A stretch of 64,000 nucleotides of DNA, from NCBI GenBank assembly GCA_973895155.1, contig OZ316895.1, positions 6,200,001-6,264,000 of the forward strand. Direction: 5' to 3'. The DNA is from Marsupella aquatica (Eukaryota > Marchantiophyta). Below the pieces are notes generated by a model. The model saw only the letters and a program-made list of their open reading frames with translations. It did not search any database and was not told the origin of the DNA. Shown here piece after piece: positions 24,992-39,200 of the stretch. The translations under genes were made by a program, and so were the position numbers. Position 1 is the stretch's first letter; every line of letters starts with the position of its first letter.

Positions 24992-27900
24992 ATGAAGAAC
25001 CTCCTGCGGAAACTTCATATTGGGGGAAACAATGATGATCAAGTTGACGCCGGGCGAATCATCGAAGGAAGATCGTTTCATGATGGATCGGGCGGCGGAT
25101 TGTCGTTGTCACACTCATCGCTGAGAGAGCCTTCAGGGTCAGGAGGAGCGATACTCTCTTCGGCTTCCTCGGCGGCAATTCCAACTTCTCTCAACACAAG
25201 CCCTGCAACATCAGAATCGAAGCCTAAAGGTCTGTCGACGGTTTGGAATGCCGTGAAAAGTTCTGTGGAAAAGGTCAATGCCAAGGAGAAGTTGAGTAAT
25301 AATCCAATCAGCAATGCTATTGGGGAACTGAGGCACAGACTTGATTCTTCGAGTGACAAAGGCGATGAGTCCCCCACAACGCCACAGAAGCGAATGCTGT
25401 CACCTACGGGAAGCTTTAATCGAGGGCCTTCCCCTCCAGATAGCATCAGGGAAGGATCCCTACTCGGGAGCCAGAATCAGAAAAAGGAAAGTGTGCGTAA
25501 AGGATACGAGGAAGAATTTCAAGTGCAGATGGCAATGGCGCTAAGTGTATCAGGCAACTATGAAAACTCAACTGCTGGGGTCGTTGAGAAAGCTCAAATC
25601 GAAACTGCGAAGAGGATTAGTCTCGGGCTCTGCCCTGCGGTAGGCAACTCCGAATCGGAAGCAATCTCGCACAGATATTGGGTAAGTTTTGTGCTAAAGT
25701 TTCTTCTTTTTTGACAGAAGTGATCTTTAAAGTCAGTTTTACGAGAGAATGGATAGATTCTGCTCCAACTGTGCCTGTGACCGTGTTGGTTTCATCTGCA
25801 CTTCGACCGGTGTGCTTAGCATAGGTTTTGAAAATGATCACGATTCGCTGCAACGACGCGATGAAAAACATCATTACAAAGAGGGCAAGGTTGTCATCAA
25901 TTGGTTAGGTTTCCAAGAGTGCTTTGGGGCCGCTGCTTACGTCATGTAAGTACCATCTATATGGTGGTCGTTCTTGGGGCATCACCGAGTCCGCTGCCAG
26001 GTGGACAGCTCAGATTGCCTGAAAAGGACCAGGATGGGAAAGGACCAGGATAGGTTCTCCAGGGAAAGTTGGCGTGGTGCTTAAACCAGCAACCGGTTGG
26101 TGCTCACACCGTGGATCTTGGACCCCTGGGAGTGCAGAGGAGAAAGTAACGTGCTCGAGTGTTATTACCGGGTTACTCTGTTTGTTGTAAATTTGTCTTG
26201 CCCAAATGGATGAGGACTTTTACGGAGCAAGCTCAGCAAGCCGGCTGCGAGTGTGGAAAGAATACATGGAGACCGAAGTTGCGTATACATTCGATTGGGC
26301 TGACACTTAGGGTGGGTAGTGGCTGGTTCGCTGTATGACGATTACCGATCGTTTTACAGAGCCAAAAGGAAAGGAAAGTTGACGCCACGAACGGGAAGGC
26401 AATCAGAAGCCTCACTACAAAGGGGACCTCTTCGAGATTGATCTGCACGCCAGTATTATCTCGTCTGCAGTTTCCTTGTCAGTTATACAATATTTGGATT
26501 ATTGTCCTGTGTAATCGTCGGACACGTCGGACGATGAATGTTGGGCACTCTACATTCAGACAGACCAATAACGAAAGCTGAGTGGTGCAATTGTGACTTT
26601 GAGTACGTAAGGAGTGGTGCTGTAGATGTATAGAGCCTGCCAACTAGTTCCTGAAGTCGGGAAATTATCTATTCTCAGTGTCTCATCTGGAATTTTTCTT
26701 CTGGTTTTACAGGCTACAAATACGGTGGAATACGAAGAGTTTATTCCCAATGGATTTTACGATGTGTTCGGAGTCTATAATGATTCTCATTCGTCGGAGA
26801 GGATGCCTCTACTTCCTGACCTACAAAGGATGCCCGTTTCAGAGACCTCGAAAATTGAGGTGGTTCTGGTAGATCGAGCTCACGACCCTGATCTTGTAGC
26901 TCTAGAAGCGAAAGCGGTAGAGCTAGTTGCAAGTGCACAGACCGAGGATACAAGTTCCCTTAGAACTACCTTGGCTAAGAAGATTGGGATTTTAGTGGCG
27001 GAGCACATGGGTGGGCCTGTTAAGAGCGAGGTAGACATGCTGTTCCGCTGGCGAAAGGCAAGTTGGGATGATAGAAATGCATCGCAAAATGTTGTTCGAA
27101 TGCTAGGGTCGCTGAAAGTTGGTTTGACAAGGCATCGGGCACTCCTGTTCAAGGTTTGGAACTCGCATCTGTTTTCCCTTACTAAAATTCTTCTCTGGGG
27201 ATCTCTTGTATTGGCAACTTTGCTAGCTGACTTGGTATAAAGTGTTATGACAACTTGAAATTGCTGTGCAAATTCATCCCCAGGCTCAGAAAGTGCATTG
27301 GATGTGTTTGTCACGTGAACTTAATTTCGGGGTTATTTTTCACTTTTCGGGTAGCGATCTTAATTCTTACTACCGATTTGCAGGTGTTGGCAGATCGTGT
27401 TGGTATCCCCTGTCAACTGATAAAGGGTAGACATTACCCAGGGGTTGAAGCCGAGGGAGCAGTGAACCTTATAAAGGTGGATCATATCAGGTTTGCTGCA
27501 TTTCATTTTCCTTCGTTCCTTCTGTAACCTGATGTAATTGCATAGGTTGAGTTGATTTGAGTCACTGAAGGGTCAGTCACGCGTTAGTTTCACTGGTCGG
27601 AAGGCTGTTTTGAATCCTAACTCAAATTCAAACCAAGGGCAGTCTGAGCAACAGAAAGTGGCAGGGTTGAGTGGGGGTTACCTTCTCATGTTTGTTTTAC
27701 ATACCTGAGCAGATCACCAAGAACTGAAGTTTTAAACACGATTCATAATGGGAGAGTTTCATTTCTCTAAATTGAACAATGTTACTTCAATATATTATTA
27801 TTGCCACATGTTGTCGCTGTATTACCTGGGCTAGTTGCCGAGTAGTCCAAAGTGGGAGCGAAGTCGTGACTATTGGTATTTACTTTCTAACGTCATAAGC

Positions 27901-30900
27901 TCTGAGAATCTGAGTGACAAACGTTATGTCACGGAATGTCAGAGGTATAGCGCGTTTCTGATACACCTGTAACATGAATAACAAGCCATCAAGAATTTCA
28001 ATCCTTGCTTCTCATACAAGCATTTGGCGTGAAGGTCTTCTTCATAGAGAGTATCTTGATGTCCTCTCGCATTTTGAATGCAATTTCGAAGTAAATGGCC
28101 CACATTATGCCATGATACTGCTAACCTGAAAAAAAACAATTGCGGTTTCAGATAAAAAAAGGCTGAATTGTTGGAAGGAACGGCTTGGAGGTAGAGACTG
28201 ACACCTGAGTTCTTGTTGACAGGGAATATATAATTGATCTAATGGGAGAACCTGGGGCCCTTGTCCCTTCTGAAAAAACAGCTACGAACACGTCTGAAAC
28301 AGATACGAGTCCGAAGAGCTCCAAGACGGAACATTCTTCCTCGTTTGTTAGCAGTACTCAAAGCTCGCCTTCTGGGTCAACACACTCCGTGCGGTCAGAC
28401 ATTGGAGACCATATTAGGAATTTGAAAGGGGGTAGTATACCTATCGAAAATATGGCACCCAATATGAAGATTGATAGTAGGCATCATAGTGAACCCGCTG
28501 AACTCCTAGCGTTTGAGCCGAAGCCTATGCGGCATATGCCTTCTAGCCGACATTTAAGATCTCCCTCGTGGACAGAAGGGATTGGACTGCCAAGTGCACG
28601 GCAGACGAAGGATAACTCGAAGGATTGGACAGAAGGGGTTGGATTGTCTGGTGGACGGCAGACGAGGGACATTTCGAGGGATGATATGCCACAACTGCTT
28701 ATTGATGCTGCGAAGGAAAACCCACTACTGTTACAGAAGTTGCAGGAGGTTTTACTCGAAAGTGGTGTCGTTATTCAAGATATCTCCCCAAAGCAAGCGC
28801 AAGCTCCAGTTGTTGAGGATAAGCAACTTGAAGATGACAAAAGAATTGATCAGGAAAAAAAGGCCGCTCCTCCAGCGCCTCCTTCAAAGAAGAAAGGCAG
28901 TGTTGTTCCCGGGCGGCCACCCATCGGCGCATTCAAACCACCTCAGCCAGTTACTGAGGAGGGTCTATATTCAAGAGATAGACTGCAAAGACTTGATTCT
29001 GTTGAGGGTTTGGGAGAAAGAAGACCACTTGAGTCTCTTCCCGTTGAAATATTGTCCCCTGCACCAATTTTACCATCAGTACTACCTATACCTGTTCCCC
29101 TATCAACAGCACTTCCGGTGGCCCTAGCTACAGCCCTACCTGTGGCACTTCCCGTCGCTGTGCCTGTACCCGTACCGGTAGTGGCAGCTATCCCTGTAAA
29201 CGTGGATGCCGTTAGAGGCAATACTCAGCCAGAGTATATCCGACATGTCCCTGTTGCAGCAGCCGCAGCTGCCGCTGCTACCGCTGCAGTTGTAGCGTCC
29301 ACTATGGTAGTTGCTGCTTCTAGGGGCGGCGACGGTGGAGGTGATCGCAAGATGGAAGTTCCGATTGCTGCTGCCGCAACTGCAACAGCAGCTGTTGTTG
29401 CTGCAACTTCTGCTGCTACAGGGAGACCAATGGATAGCAATGCTTCGTCACCTGTGAACTCCAATCACCAGCAACGGCAATCTGATGAGAGGAGATCTGA
29501 AACTGCTAGGAGTACACCAGAAAGCAGGCATACCGCACCTGGAAACTCTGGAGATGGATTGGATGGTGAAATCAGTGCTGCGGAGGAGCGGAATTTGGAG
29601 AGTATGAGTGTCCAGAAAAGATACGATGCAGTACTGTCTGATGTGGCAGAATGGGAGATCCCTTGGGAAGATATTATCGTCGGTGAACGAATTGGTCTAG
29701 GTAGGGAATCACGTTATAGAGACCTAAATTTCATTATGAATGTGTAAAACCTTCAAGCGGAGATGATACTACGAGGACATTTAATCTCAGGTGGAAGCAA
29801 TCTAGTGCCGCAGTAGGCTGCATTTTGGCTCGCATTTTAGCAGCAAAGTGAAGCTTTTTCTGTCTCTGATAAGATGTTGCATCATCAAATTTACTTACTC
29901 CTCACAAATCATGTATGTGCCCATACTTTGTCCAGGATCATATGGTGAGGTGTATCGGGGTGATTGGCATGGATCTGTAAATGCTGAACTCTGCCCTTGA
30001 TTTGCTTGAATTGGAACGAGCACTTTATTTGTGAAAGTTTTACCGTGAGCTATAGACCGGATTGTCACTACAAGGCTCAGTCTTCCTTAGCAGGATTGAC
30101 GCCTACCACACAGCAGGTGTGCCAACTTTCATTACGTACACAAATTTTGAGCTAATTCTGACTGGAAATCCCTTATGCCAATATGTCAGGAAGTGGCTGT
30201 GAAGAAGTTTCTCGATCAGGACCTTTCTGGATATGCCTTGGAAGAGTTCAGAAGCGAGGTACTTGTCATACGTAGTTTGGAATTGCCAGAAATCTCGCGA
30301 AAGTGTTCTGCAGTAGAATCTGAAGTGACTTATTTCTCATCCATTTATGTTGAATAACTGGCAGGTGCGAATTATGAAAAGGTTGCGTCATCCTAATGTG
30401 GTTCTTTTCATGGGTGCAATAACGCGTCCGCCTCATCTCTCAATCGTTACAGAGTTTTTGCCCAGGTGAGCAAGTATTGTCTCGTGTTTGCTGTGATTCA
30501 CCCAGTTTGTTGGTGGTTTAGTGTAGTCATGACTAGGTCTGACAAACGACCGTTTTGCTAAAATAGTGAAGGAACCTCTTCTACTCTCAGCCACAATGGT
30601 TCTGATGTGGTTAATGGTGCAACGTTCTTGTAGAGGGAGTTTGTACAGGTTAATTCATCGGCCTAACAATCAGCTGGACGAGAGAAGACGACTACGGATG
30701 GCACTTGATGTGGTGAGAATAAATTCTGATTCAACCGATTGAGTTGTATGATTTGTATCGTTTACGAAGACTTCTGTTCGTCTTCTATTGTCCTACACAG
30801 TTAATGATAGCGGCGTTTCAGGACGGCAATGTGACATTCGTTACCGGCTTATTTCTCTTGTGTACGTCAACCGTGACACAAAATAGTTGTGTGATGATAG

Positions 30901-32707
30901 TTTGCTGCATGTGTGGACAGGCCAAAGGTATGAATTATCTGCACAGCGGGAATCCTGTAATTGTCCATAGGGACTTGAAGTCTCCAAATCTCCTTGTCGA
31001 CAAAAATTGGGTTGTCAAGGTGAGATAGAGTGCTATTATCTTTATATGCAGGCATAGAGACCTTTTTTAAAGATTTGTCACCGAAAACGGCTTTCATTCT
31101 TTGCAGACTCGGGACTTGCCTCAGTGCAGGTCTTTATGTAATTGCTGAAAGTCTGCCATCTCTTAAATTCGTTTCCTTTTTAATACGAGAGTAGTTTGAA
31201 CCTTCAACATTTTTGCCTGCCTGGATTGGGATATTCGGAGTGAATTGCTTCCTGTTTCTATGCTGTAAAGTAACCTTCCTCGGTGCGAATGATTGCCCAG
31301 GTCTGTGACTTCGGCCTGTCTCGGATGAAACACAACACTTTTCTGTCGTCTAAATCAACTGCAGGGACAGTAAGCGCCAGGACCCCATTTCTATTCTGAA
31401 CATTTCCGATTAGAAAGCTGAAGTAGTGAAATCAGCAATCTCCTTTGGTTTGGTTCCTTGGCTTCTGCCTTGCGTTTGTCGTGTAGAGTGATCTTCTTGT
31501 TTCCTGGCCGAGTTTATAATTTTCTTATGAGGAATATAAATTACATGAAGAAACATTGGACCAATCAATGATGCAGTTGCATGAGTTTGAAACCCCTCAC
31601 CGTTTTGTTGGCAATATAGGATATTCACTTAAATCTTAATTGTAGCCGTCGATTTGTGGTTCTCTTCCTGGTACTTCATTCTGAATCTAAGATAGTCCTG
31701 TCTATTTGCAGCCCGAGTGGATGGCACCTGAAATGTTGCGGAATGAGCCTTCAAATGAAAAGTAACTATTTCAACCCTTATCATTACTTCACTAGTCTGA
31801 AGTAGGAACAGTGGTTTGATGTTCGCAGTAAAAGTTTTGTCCAGCATACCCCTCACAGAATGGATTGCTTTGGTTCGCGAAGTCTAAATACCCGTTTAGG
31901 CTATTTGGAGGAAGAAGTCTCAGTTCTGAATTGTACCGTATTGTTCACGATCAAATGTAAAGGTTTGTGATAATGATGATGTTTAAGCTGTTGCATGTAT
32001 GGTTTGATCTAAGGATGGCTATGCCTGGAGTTGCAGATGCGATGTTTACAGTTACGGGGTAATATTGTGGGAGTTAGCAACTCTTCAACAACCTTGGGCT
32101 GGAATGAACCCAATGCAGGTGGTTGGGGCGGTGGGATTTCAATATAGGCGTCTTGAGATTCCACCTGAAATGGACCCAGGTCTTGCGAGTATCATTCGAG
32201 AATGCTGGCACGAGTAAGTCAACCCGTGCTCAATTCAATGCTCCAAAGTTTGAATCAGAGGTTCCCATGGGGTGCCAGACCTGTGAGCAGTATGCGATTT
32301 CCTCAAAAATAGTTGTTCTGTTCCTCCTGCTGGTAGAATCTCATAAGTCTTAGACCATTGATAACAGGGATGTCCTGAGCTGTGTGCTAGATTCATCCTT
32401 ATGGGTGTCAACCGCTTTCTGGGGAGACATGGTTGATTGATGAGTCACTGTGAAATGGTAACATTTATTTGTGAGATGCTTATTAAGCTTAGTTGGTTGA
32501 CATTTGATCTGCAGTAATCCAAATTTGCGACCTTCGTTTACACAACTGATGGCAGCTTTGCGACCACTTCAGCGGCCACTTTCAGCAGCACAACATGCTG
32601 AGAATAGTAGGCAAGGCCAAACTTCACAAGGTGCAACTATACAGTCACAACTAAATACACAGTCACAGCCAACTGTACAGTCACAAGAGCAAGGCCAACA
32701 GTTGTAA
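24992..32707 (+). CDS. EDR1/CTR1-type Raf-like protein kinase (MAPKKK-like)
   Basis: A serine/threonine kinase of 1197 aa. The EDR1 group acts as cytosolic Raf-like MAPKKKs in defence, senescence and stress signalling. Thirteen exons join in phase: 24992-25681, 26713-27153, 27384-27490, 28223-29700, 29936-29976, 30190-30258, 30365-30465, 30634-30712, 30921-31019, 31301-31369, 31712-31761, 32037-32213, 32515-32707. The N-terminus [12 protein letters not shown] is typical of the group. The EDR1 regulatory domain spans about 170-430 (EEEFQVQ at 173-179, [17 protein letters not shown]). Residues 430-880 are a low-complexity linker with Val-Pro repeats and Ala runs. The kinase domain starts near 890: GLGSYGEV loop (904-911), Lys924, Glu942, HRD at 1018-1020, DFG at 1038-1040, APE at 1063-1065. 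The tail is Gln/Ser/Thr-rich. All catalytic residues are present. The start is the first ATG in frame. CTR1 is a close relative, but the N-terminus favours EDR1. Confidence 0.95.
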
Positions 32708-35700
32708 CCGCCGCAGGCGCCTTTTGCTTCATGAATCTCAAGGGTATTCCAATATACCTTCTGGCAAAACAACGCTGTTATGTAAAACAAGCGCTTTGCC
32801 CCGTCATGGAGTTGCGTTCAATGATGGTATACTATGTCAATGTGATGAGCTTCTGGAGACTTCTGTTCCTGGTGAGCTTGACAATGCTTTGACACCATTT
32901 CTATTCGCCTAGATGGTCCCAACTCTGGAGGTCAAATGATGGTTTCAGTATCCGTGACGAAGTGAAAACTTCCTAAGCTTAAGTGTTCTCCAACAGCCTT
33001 GCAACTAGAGCAGAAAAGGTACTTGTTGACTTTCTGAAAGGTTTGCAGAGAACTGGAATGTGGCTTGGGTGGTCAGGATATGATACGCTATGGGAGGTTT
33101 GGCATGCCTATGCAAGGGCATGCATGTTTATGTAACTAGTCATGAGATGCTGGCGCAGTTTTTAGTGTAAAAAAGGGTCACGATCGTCTGTAACAATACT
33201 ATGAATGGTGACGGTTTGGGGAATTTTAGTGCATTCAAAGGTTGTCATTTATTAAGTCTAGAAATCTCTTTGATGGCGAATATGAAAAGAGTTCTTACAG
33301 GTACAAGGTTGCTTTCTAGATAATAAGTCCTTGGAAGAGGGGCAGTCTAGGTGTCGTTTCTAGGAGCGTTGTGACTCTCCTACCAAACTCCTCTACCAGT
33401 ACTCTCTGGAGACACTGGCGAACCGGTTGCCGTGTGTAGTGACTGGGAGATCAGGTGCACATCGCGTTCTTACGTTGTGTGTAGCCTTTAGTCGATGGCA
33501 ATTTGGGGACGTAATAGGTAGAACTTGGTAATGCACCCTGATATGTACCAGAATGTGAAGAATGGATTGACGAAAACTTGGTCTGCAGGTTATCCTAAGC
33601 TTGAATAACCTTGTCTGGGATGGGGCGGCAGAGCCCCCAGTAAGCCCAAGCTATGGGATTTGTATGACTGCAAAGAGTTGTTATCAGGTGTGCATGCTTG
33701 CGGAGGGTGCCACAGCACAGTTTTTGCGTTTATCCAGAGCTTGGATCTCTGCGTTTGAGTGACAAAACCTTGGTTGTCAGTGCTCATGACCTTGGAACAC
33801 ACTCCAGCAGTATGCTGTTTTGAGCTTGAGCTCAAAGCTTTGGTTAACAGATCGTAGTTAGAAGGTGTAAGGACAATGATTTCTTCGAGCAACACGCACG
33901 TTCTCCTCTGAGTTCGTAGCTGTTTTTGTTACATAGGTAATAGTTATCAGGTGTGATTGATACTGGTTTGGGCTCACCCAAGTGCCTGTCCTTCTTAAAG
34001 TGGGAGGTCTCATCAAGTGATTCAATGAATTTGACTAAGGAAAATATGTGCACTTTTTCTAGATTGTAGCTTTTCATGAAGTGATTGAGGCTTCCTTGCT
34101 GTATACCACATCCTTCCAGCGGAGAGCATTCTTGCAGAGTGATGGATTTGGCATCCATTCTGGATTTGTTTTCACAGCAACGTCGCTTTGTTGTGGGCTT
34201 GGTTTCCTGTAACTACCGCTTGAAATTAACACTTCTTTTGGTTCATGAGATGGCTTGTACGCAGCCTCATCAAGTTTGCCTAGTTCATGACATGGCTTGT
34301 ACAGCAGTACTTAATGTATGAGAGGCCGCTTATGCATGTTCGTGAGCAAGGTTCTCTACATTTGGGCCTCTAAATCTCGATTTTTTACACTTGAAGCGCG
34401 TGATGAGCCGGTGCTACGTCAAGAGGGTGTGATACCCAAATTCAAAACTTTTGTTGTTATTGTTTTGTGTCCTAGATGTCAAATTAACTCTCTTTCTTGA
34501 GAGAGAAGCTCAACATGTTCATTGTGTCCTAGGGTATGATTTCCTCGCTGCATCCAAGCTCTTATGTAGTATAAAGAAGTTCTGGAGGATGCCTGGCTAC
34601 ACTCATGCAAAAATGCAAAAGTTAAACCACACCTGCCATTATAAAAGCCCCATTCCATGTCTCACTACTCACCATAAAAGACACCTGTCGTGGAGCACTT
34701 GCCAATAAATTGTTCTCCACTCACCATCTTATCTTTTGAGTAGCTATGGGTAACCTGTAGCCCTTTATAGTGGCAGTTGTGGGCAGTGGTGGTTTAAGAT
34801 GAAAAAGCATTGGTAAATTCCAGGGCATCCTGGTCAAAGGAAAGAACCCTAATGAAAAGGATAGATAACTTTACTACCCCAGGTTTCCACCTATAGGGCC
34901 CCAGGTTACACCCATTGACCTATCCCTAAACCTGTGATCTCAAACCATCACAAAAGTAGTGCCAATTCAGAAAAACCTAGTTAAACCTGTGATCTCAAAC
35001 CATCCAAAGTTGATGACCCCATGCAAATTCCAGATAAATGTTACTACAGAAAATATGTAATAAATACACTTTTGTGAGTTCTCTGCTCTTGTTGATGGAA
35101 GCACAAGTAACCAATCGTATCATCCAGCATGATTATAACCCTTCAGGGGTGAGAACACTCACCCAGTAATGAAGACCATGTACCTAAGTCTTCCCTCATT
35201 TAGGGTGGTTGAGTGTTATACTGTTTGCTTGCTTTCTGGTAGTAACCATCAAAGACTAAGGCTTCTCTTTCCAGCACCCTAGGTGTCATCTTCATGTTCC
35301 ATGGAGGTGTGCCTTCAAGTTCGGCATGTTATTGAGCAATCCAACAATGAGATTGATGATCTTTGTTCACAATGAGTTTTTGAGATCATTGAAAATATGT
35401 AAAACTGTGAGGTAGATTATATGCCATCTTTACCGTTCATTTGACCCGCGGCTAAGAGCACCCTTTAAGGTGGTCTAAATGGTGCATATGGAGATTTGTC
35501 CTCCATGTTACTCTTTCATTGGGAAAGGCTCCACGTAAACATTGCCAGAAGTCCATTGCTATTCTAGATGGTGTATGCACTAGTAGGCTCAGTCTTTCCC
35601 CTTTATTGGGCTTCTGTTGTCCTTTTCATCGGGTCTCCTGCCTTTGGAACCTTTGGAATCCTGCCTCCAGGTTAAACCCTAACATTTTTATTTGAATGTT

Positions 35701-35940
35701 TTATGTATACAATTTTGTGGCGTTTTCATAAGAACATTGTCACTATAGGGAGGAGACTTCAGACAATTGTTAAATTCACCATGCAAGAAACCCCACATGC
35801 AAATTTTACTTTATACTTCTTGAAAATGATTGTGAGGCATTACCCTGCACGTGAGCAGGCCTAGCCTGGGGATTTTCAAATTTGAACGAGAAAATAAGCC
35901 ATAAATGCACAGTTTTGCAGGCAAAAGTGAAATGAATGTT
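32708..35940. other. 3' region of kinase gene and gene-less stretch
   Basis: The first several hundred bases are probably 3' UTR. Beyond this I see only short frames in both strands. Small direct repeats occur: 'atggcttgtac' twice at 34250-34300 and 'aaacctgtgatctcaaacca' twice at 34929-35004. No gene is supported. Confidence 0.5.
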
Positions 35941-36089
35941 TCAAAAATTCACTTGGGTTGTACTTTAGGTCACTCATCTCCACTTGGAGATAATGGGCTG
36001 TAACCCAAAAGTGAAGTTATGTATCAAAAATTCACTTGGGGTTTACATTAGGTCACACATCTCAACTTGGAGATAATGGGCTGTAACCC
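35941..36089 (+). repeat. 66-bp direct repeat, period 83 bp
   Basis: Copies at 35941-36006 and 36024-36089 both start 'tcaaaaattcacttggg' and end 'gataatgggctgtaaccc'. Few differences separate them. They lie just beyond the 3' end of the glycosyltransferase gene. Confidence 0.85.
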
Positions 36090-36271
36090 CCTCGAGCTCA
36101 CCGCCCCTCTTGCCGATGTAACGGTTACCCTACACTTCACCATTTTCCTACTTCCTTTGTGACCTCCAGAAGATACGAAAAGAACTGAGTGATTGGACAA
36201 TCAATGTGTGCAGCTTCAACTTGTAAGGCTGAATAGGCCTGTAGTTTGCAGAGAAGCAAGCACATGAAGCA

Positions 36272-39200
36272 CTACCTACCACTGCAATTCGTTTCAGACC
36301 AATCAGCTTTGGCATTCTCCGGAGCCTCCCAACCAAAATCTCTAAACCCAGCCGGTGGGGTTTCCGGCAAATGGCACAGAGGTGAAGTCCATGGAATCTG
36401 CTTCCTTGATTTTTCCAGTAAGAGTCTCTCGTGAGGTTGAGCCAAACACAGAATGAACTCTTGAGTGACTTCTCGTGCAGTCCGTGGGACAGCTGGCTTA
36501 AATCTCTGCAGATCCGCATACGCTTTGATCATGTGGTACATGTAGTCGTAAACATTATGCATGCCTAATTCGTTACTCACGAATTCTCGGCCAGCTTCTC
36601 CAATCTGGAGTGCCTGTAGTCGACACAGATGGAGCGGGTTAGAAATCTGTACTCTAATCATCTCCCATCACCGATTATAAGTGCAGTGGAATTACTCGTA
36701 AATAAAAGTCTTAAAGGCGTCACAAGGAAATCGGAAAGGATGAAGCAAGAGACTTGCTTTGTGTAAATCTTTCTCGGCCCTCTTCACTGCAGTATCAATG
36801 GCGCCACAGAGTTGAGGAGCGCAGATTTCTGAGGGACGCACAGGCATGTAATGAACTCCTGGCTCGAGCCCTCGCATGAAAAAGTCGTAGTAGCCCGGAG
36901 AGATTGCCAAAGTCGGAGACCCACATGCCATAATGTACTTGAAGCTAACAGACCATGCAAAGCCTTCAACATAGATCTTGTACCTGCAAAGAACACGAAG
37001 ATCAGCGACAAAGCTTAACCAGTACTACTGGAGTTGAGAGAGGAGGTATGTCAGCGAGAATTGGGCAAGTAAAAATAATTCGGTGACACGAGCTGCATCC
37101 CTCACACATGAAGCACTACAATGTTGCTAATGCACCTATCGAAATGTGTAGCCATCACGTTGGACACAAGACCAAAGATCAAATGAATGCGACTTTCCAA
37201 AGGCCCAATCAGGCCACGAGTTCCAAGTGAAGCTATCCTCATTCAGCAATGTCTTCAAAAAGGTGAACAATAGGACTTCACGACTTGAGTGAACATGTTT
37301 GGCCATTCAGAGGTCCACGGAAAGATCACCTGTGTTCACATTGATTCTCCAACTTAGAATTCTTCTTTTCAAGGGCAAGTTCTTTGGTCCAATCCTGTAA
37401 AGAAATTCCAGAAGGAAAACGTCAATGAGATGCAAATTTAAGCTACTGCCAGGATTTCTTAAGGTACAAGCACTTGTTTACCATGTATCATTAGGTCTAT
37501 TGTTTACTTAATCACCAACTGAAACTCGAGTTCCGACAGGCTACAAAGAACGGCAACGCAGAAACTCGTGTCCTAACTATTGATGGACCACTCTACATCA
37601 GGCAACGTCCAATCATCCATTAAGTCTCACCTGATTATATATTGCTGCCCTGGGGGATCTGGTTGCCGAATTGCATTGCATCAGTTCCATGCGCATTGGA
37701 GACCCAACATCAGGATTTCCCCTCCAATACGCCTTCGCAACTTTCGACCTCCAAGGTTTTTTGTCTGCACCCTTGAAAATCTTGGAACGTTCTTCATCCC
37801 AGGGATCCAGATTCGTTTCAGACCTGTAGAAAAGAAGGCAGAGAAAACCTTAACAGGTCTCACATGAATCTTTATATGAGTGCTGAACAAATCACCATAA
37901 CAGAAGTTAATCTTCTTGGTCATTAACGGCAAAATTTCTACTTTCAAAGCCTTCAGTACCAACGAAAAGATTGTAGTGGAAAAAGCTCGAACTTACCAAC
38001 CCCAGAAAGACCAATCCGGCCAAGGGAGATCATAATGCTGACTGTTGCTGCAATAGCGAAACAGAGGGGCTGGACTCCAAAGTGAGTTTGGCTCTTCTTC
38101 TGTCTTTTCAATATGGGGTCGGTCCATGCAATCAAACATCATCTCGACATCCGGAATCGTCCCTTGATACTTCTCTATGAGCATCAATAGTCCCCAAACG
38201 GTAAATACAGCTCGAGTTTGTACACATGAGTAGTAGAGATCCAAATACAACCTACCCTTAAAAATCACAACCTTAAAGGCAGCATGGTCCTGCGCCATCT
38301 CAATATTGGTAGGTGTGATTCCTGTAAATTTCCAGGGTGCAAGATCCGTTTCTATCCAGTGGAAATAGGAAGGGCACTCGCGTGTATCGTTAATTTTGGG
38401 CAGCTTGTGGCGTGAGGGCCAAGAGAACCTCGCATAGGAACATTTTAGAAGCGCCAAGGATCTTGCCCATGTTTGTTTGCGAGGACGCAACTGGTTGTCA
38501 TGCAAATGCCATGGAGTTGGCAGTAAGTTGTCCCCAAAAACTGATTTGGCTTCCATAATATTCCGGCTCTGATTGAAGACCTGCATTCACAGAGCATTGC
38601 ACCATATTCACTTCTCGAGATGAGGGGCGGTATTGTATTGATCTCGTCTTGTCTAAATAGAATACTATGGACATCCAGGGGCAGAGAGGGAAAGACGAAA
38701 AAATTCGATCGTGCCATAACACTACAATTGTCGTTCTTGCTTGCTCTTCCTGACTTCAACCATGCACAGGCTGTTGTTTGAGTTGTTGCCTATGTGCAAG
38801 CTCTCCCCAAGCCCCATACGCGTCCTACATCTGCCCCCTCACGTCCAGAGACGACTGCGACCCAAACTCTGGGGAAAATATGAGCCAGGAAGGCTTGCTG
38901 CTACTGCTGCTACTCCTGGGGGCTGACAAGCAAACCTTTCACCTAAAATAGCGAAGTATAAGGCCACCTCTACTCCACCATCTCGACATGTGAAGTGACT
39001 AGCTTACAACCTCAATGATGCCCGTCATGTCATACTGCGGAATATCAGGTCTCCACGTTTCGAATGACTCACCAAGGCTTGGATTGTAAATTCTAAACAT
39101 AGAACCTTGAACATCGATTGATTCTCGCGCGGAAAGATTGACGACATGCTCTGTTTTCCAACTTGAAACAGCAGAAGAAGATGGAGCATCTATCAGGTGG

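Noticed and set aside
25749-25949. Plus-strand frame inside kinase intron 1 with [13 protein letters not shown]
   Set aside because: The flanking exons join perfectly in phase without it and the family has no such segment.
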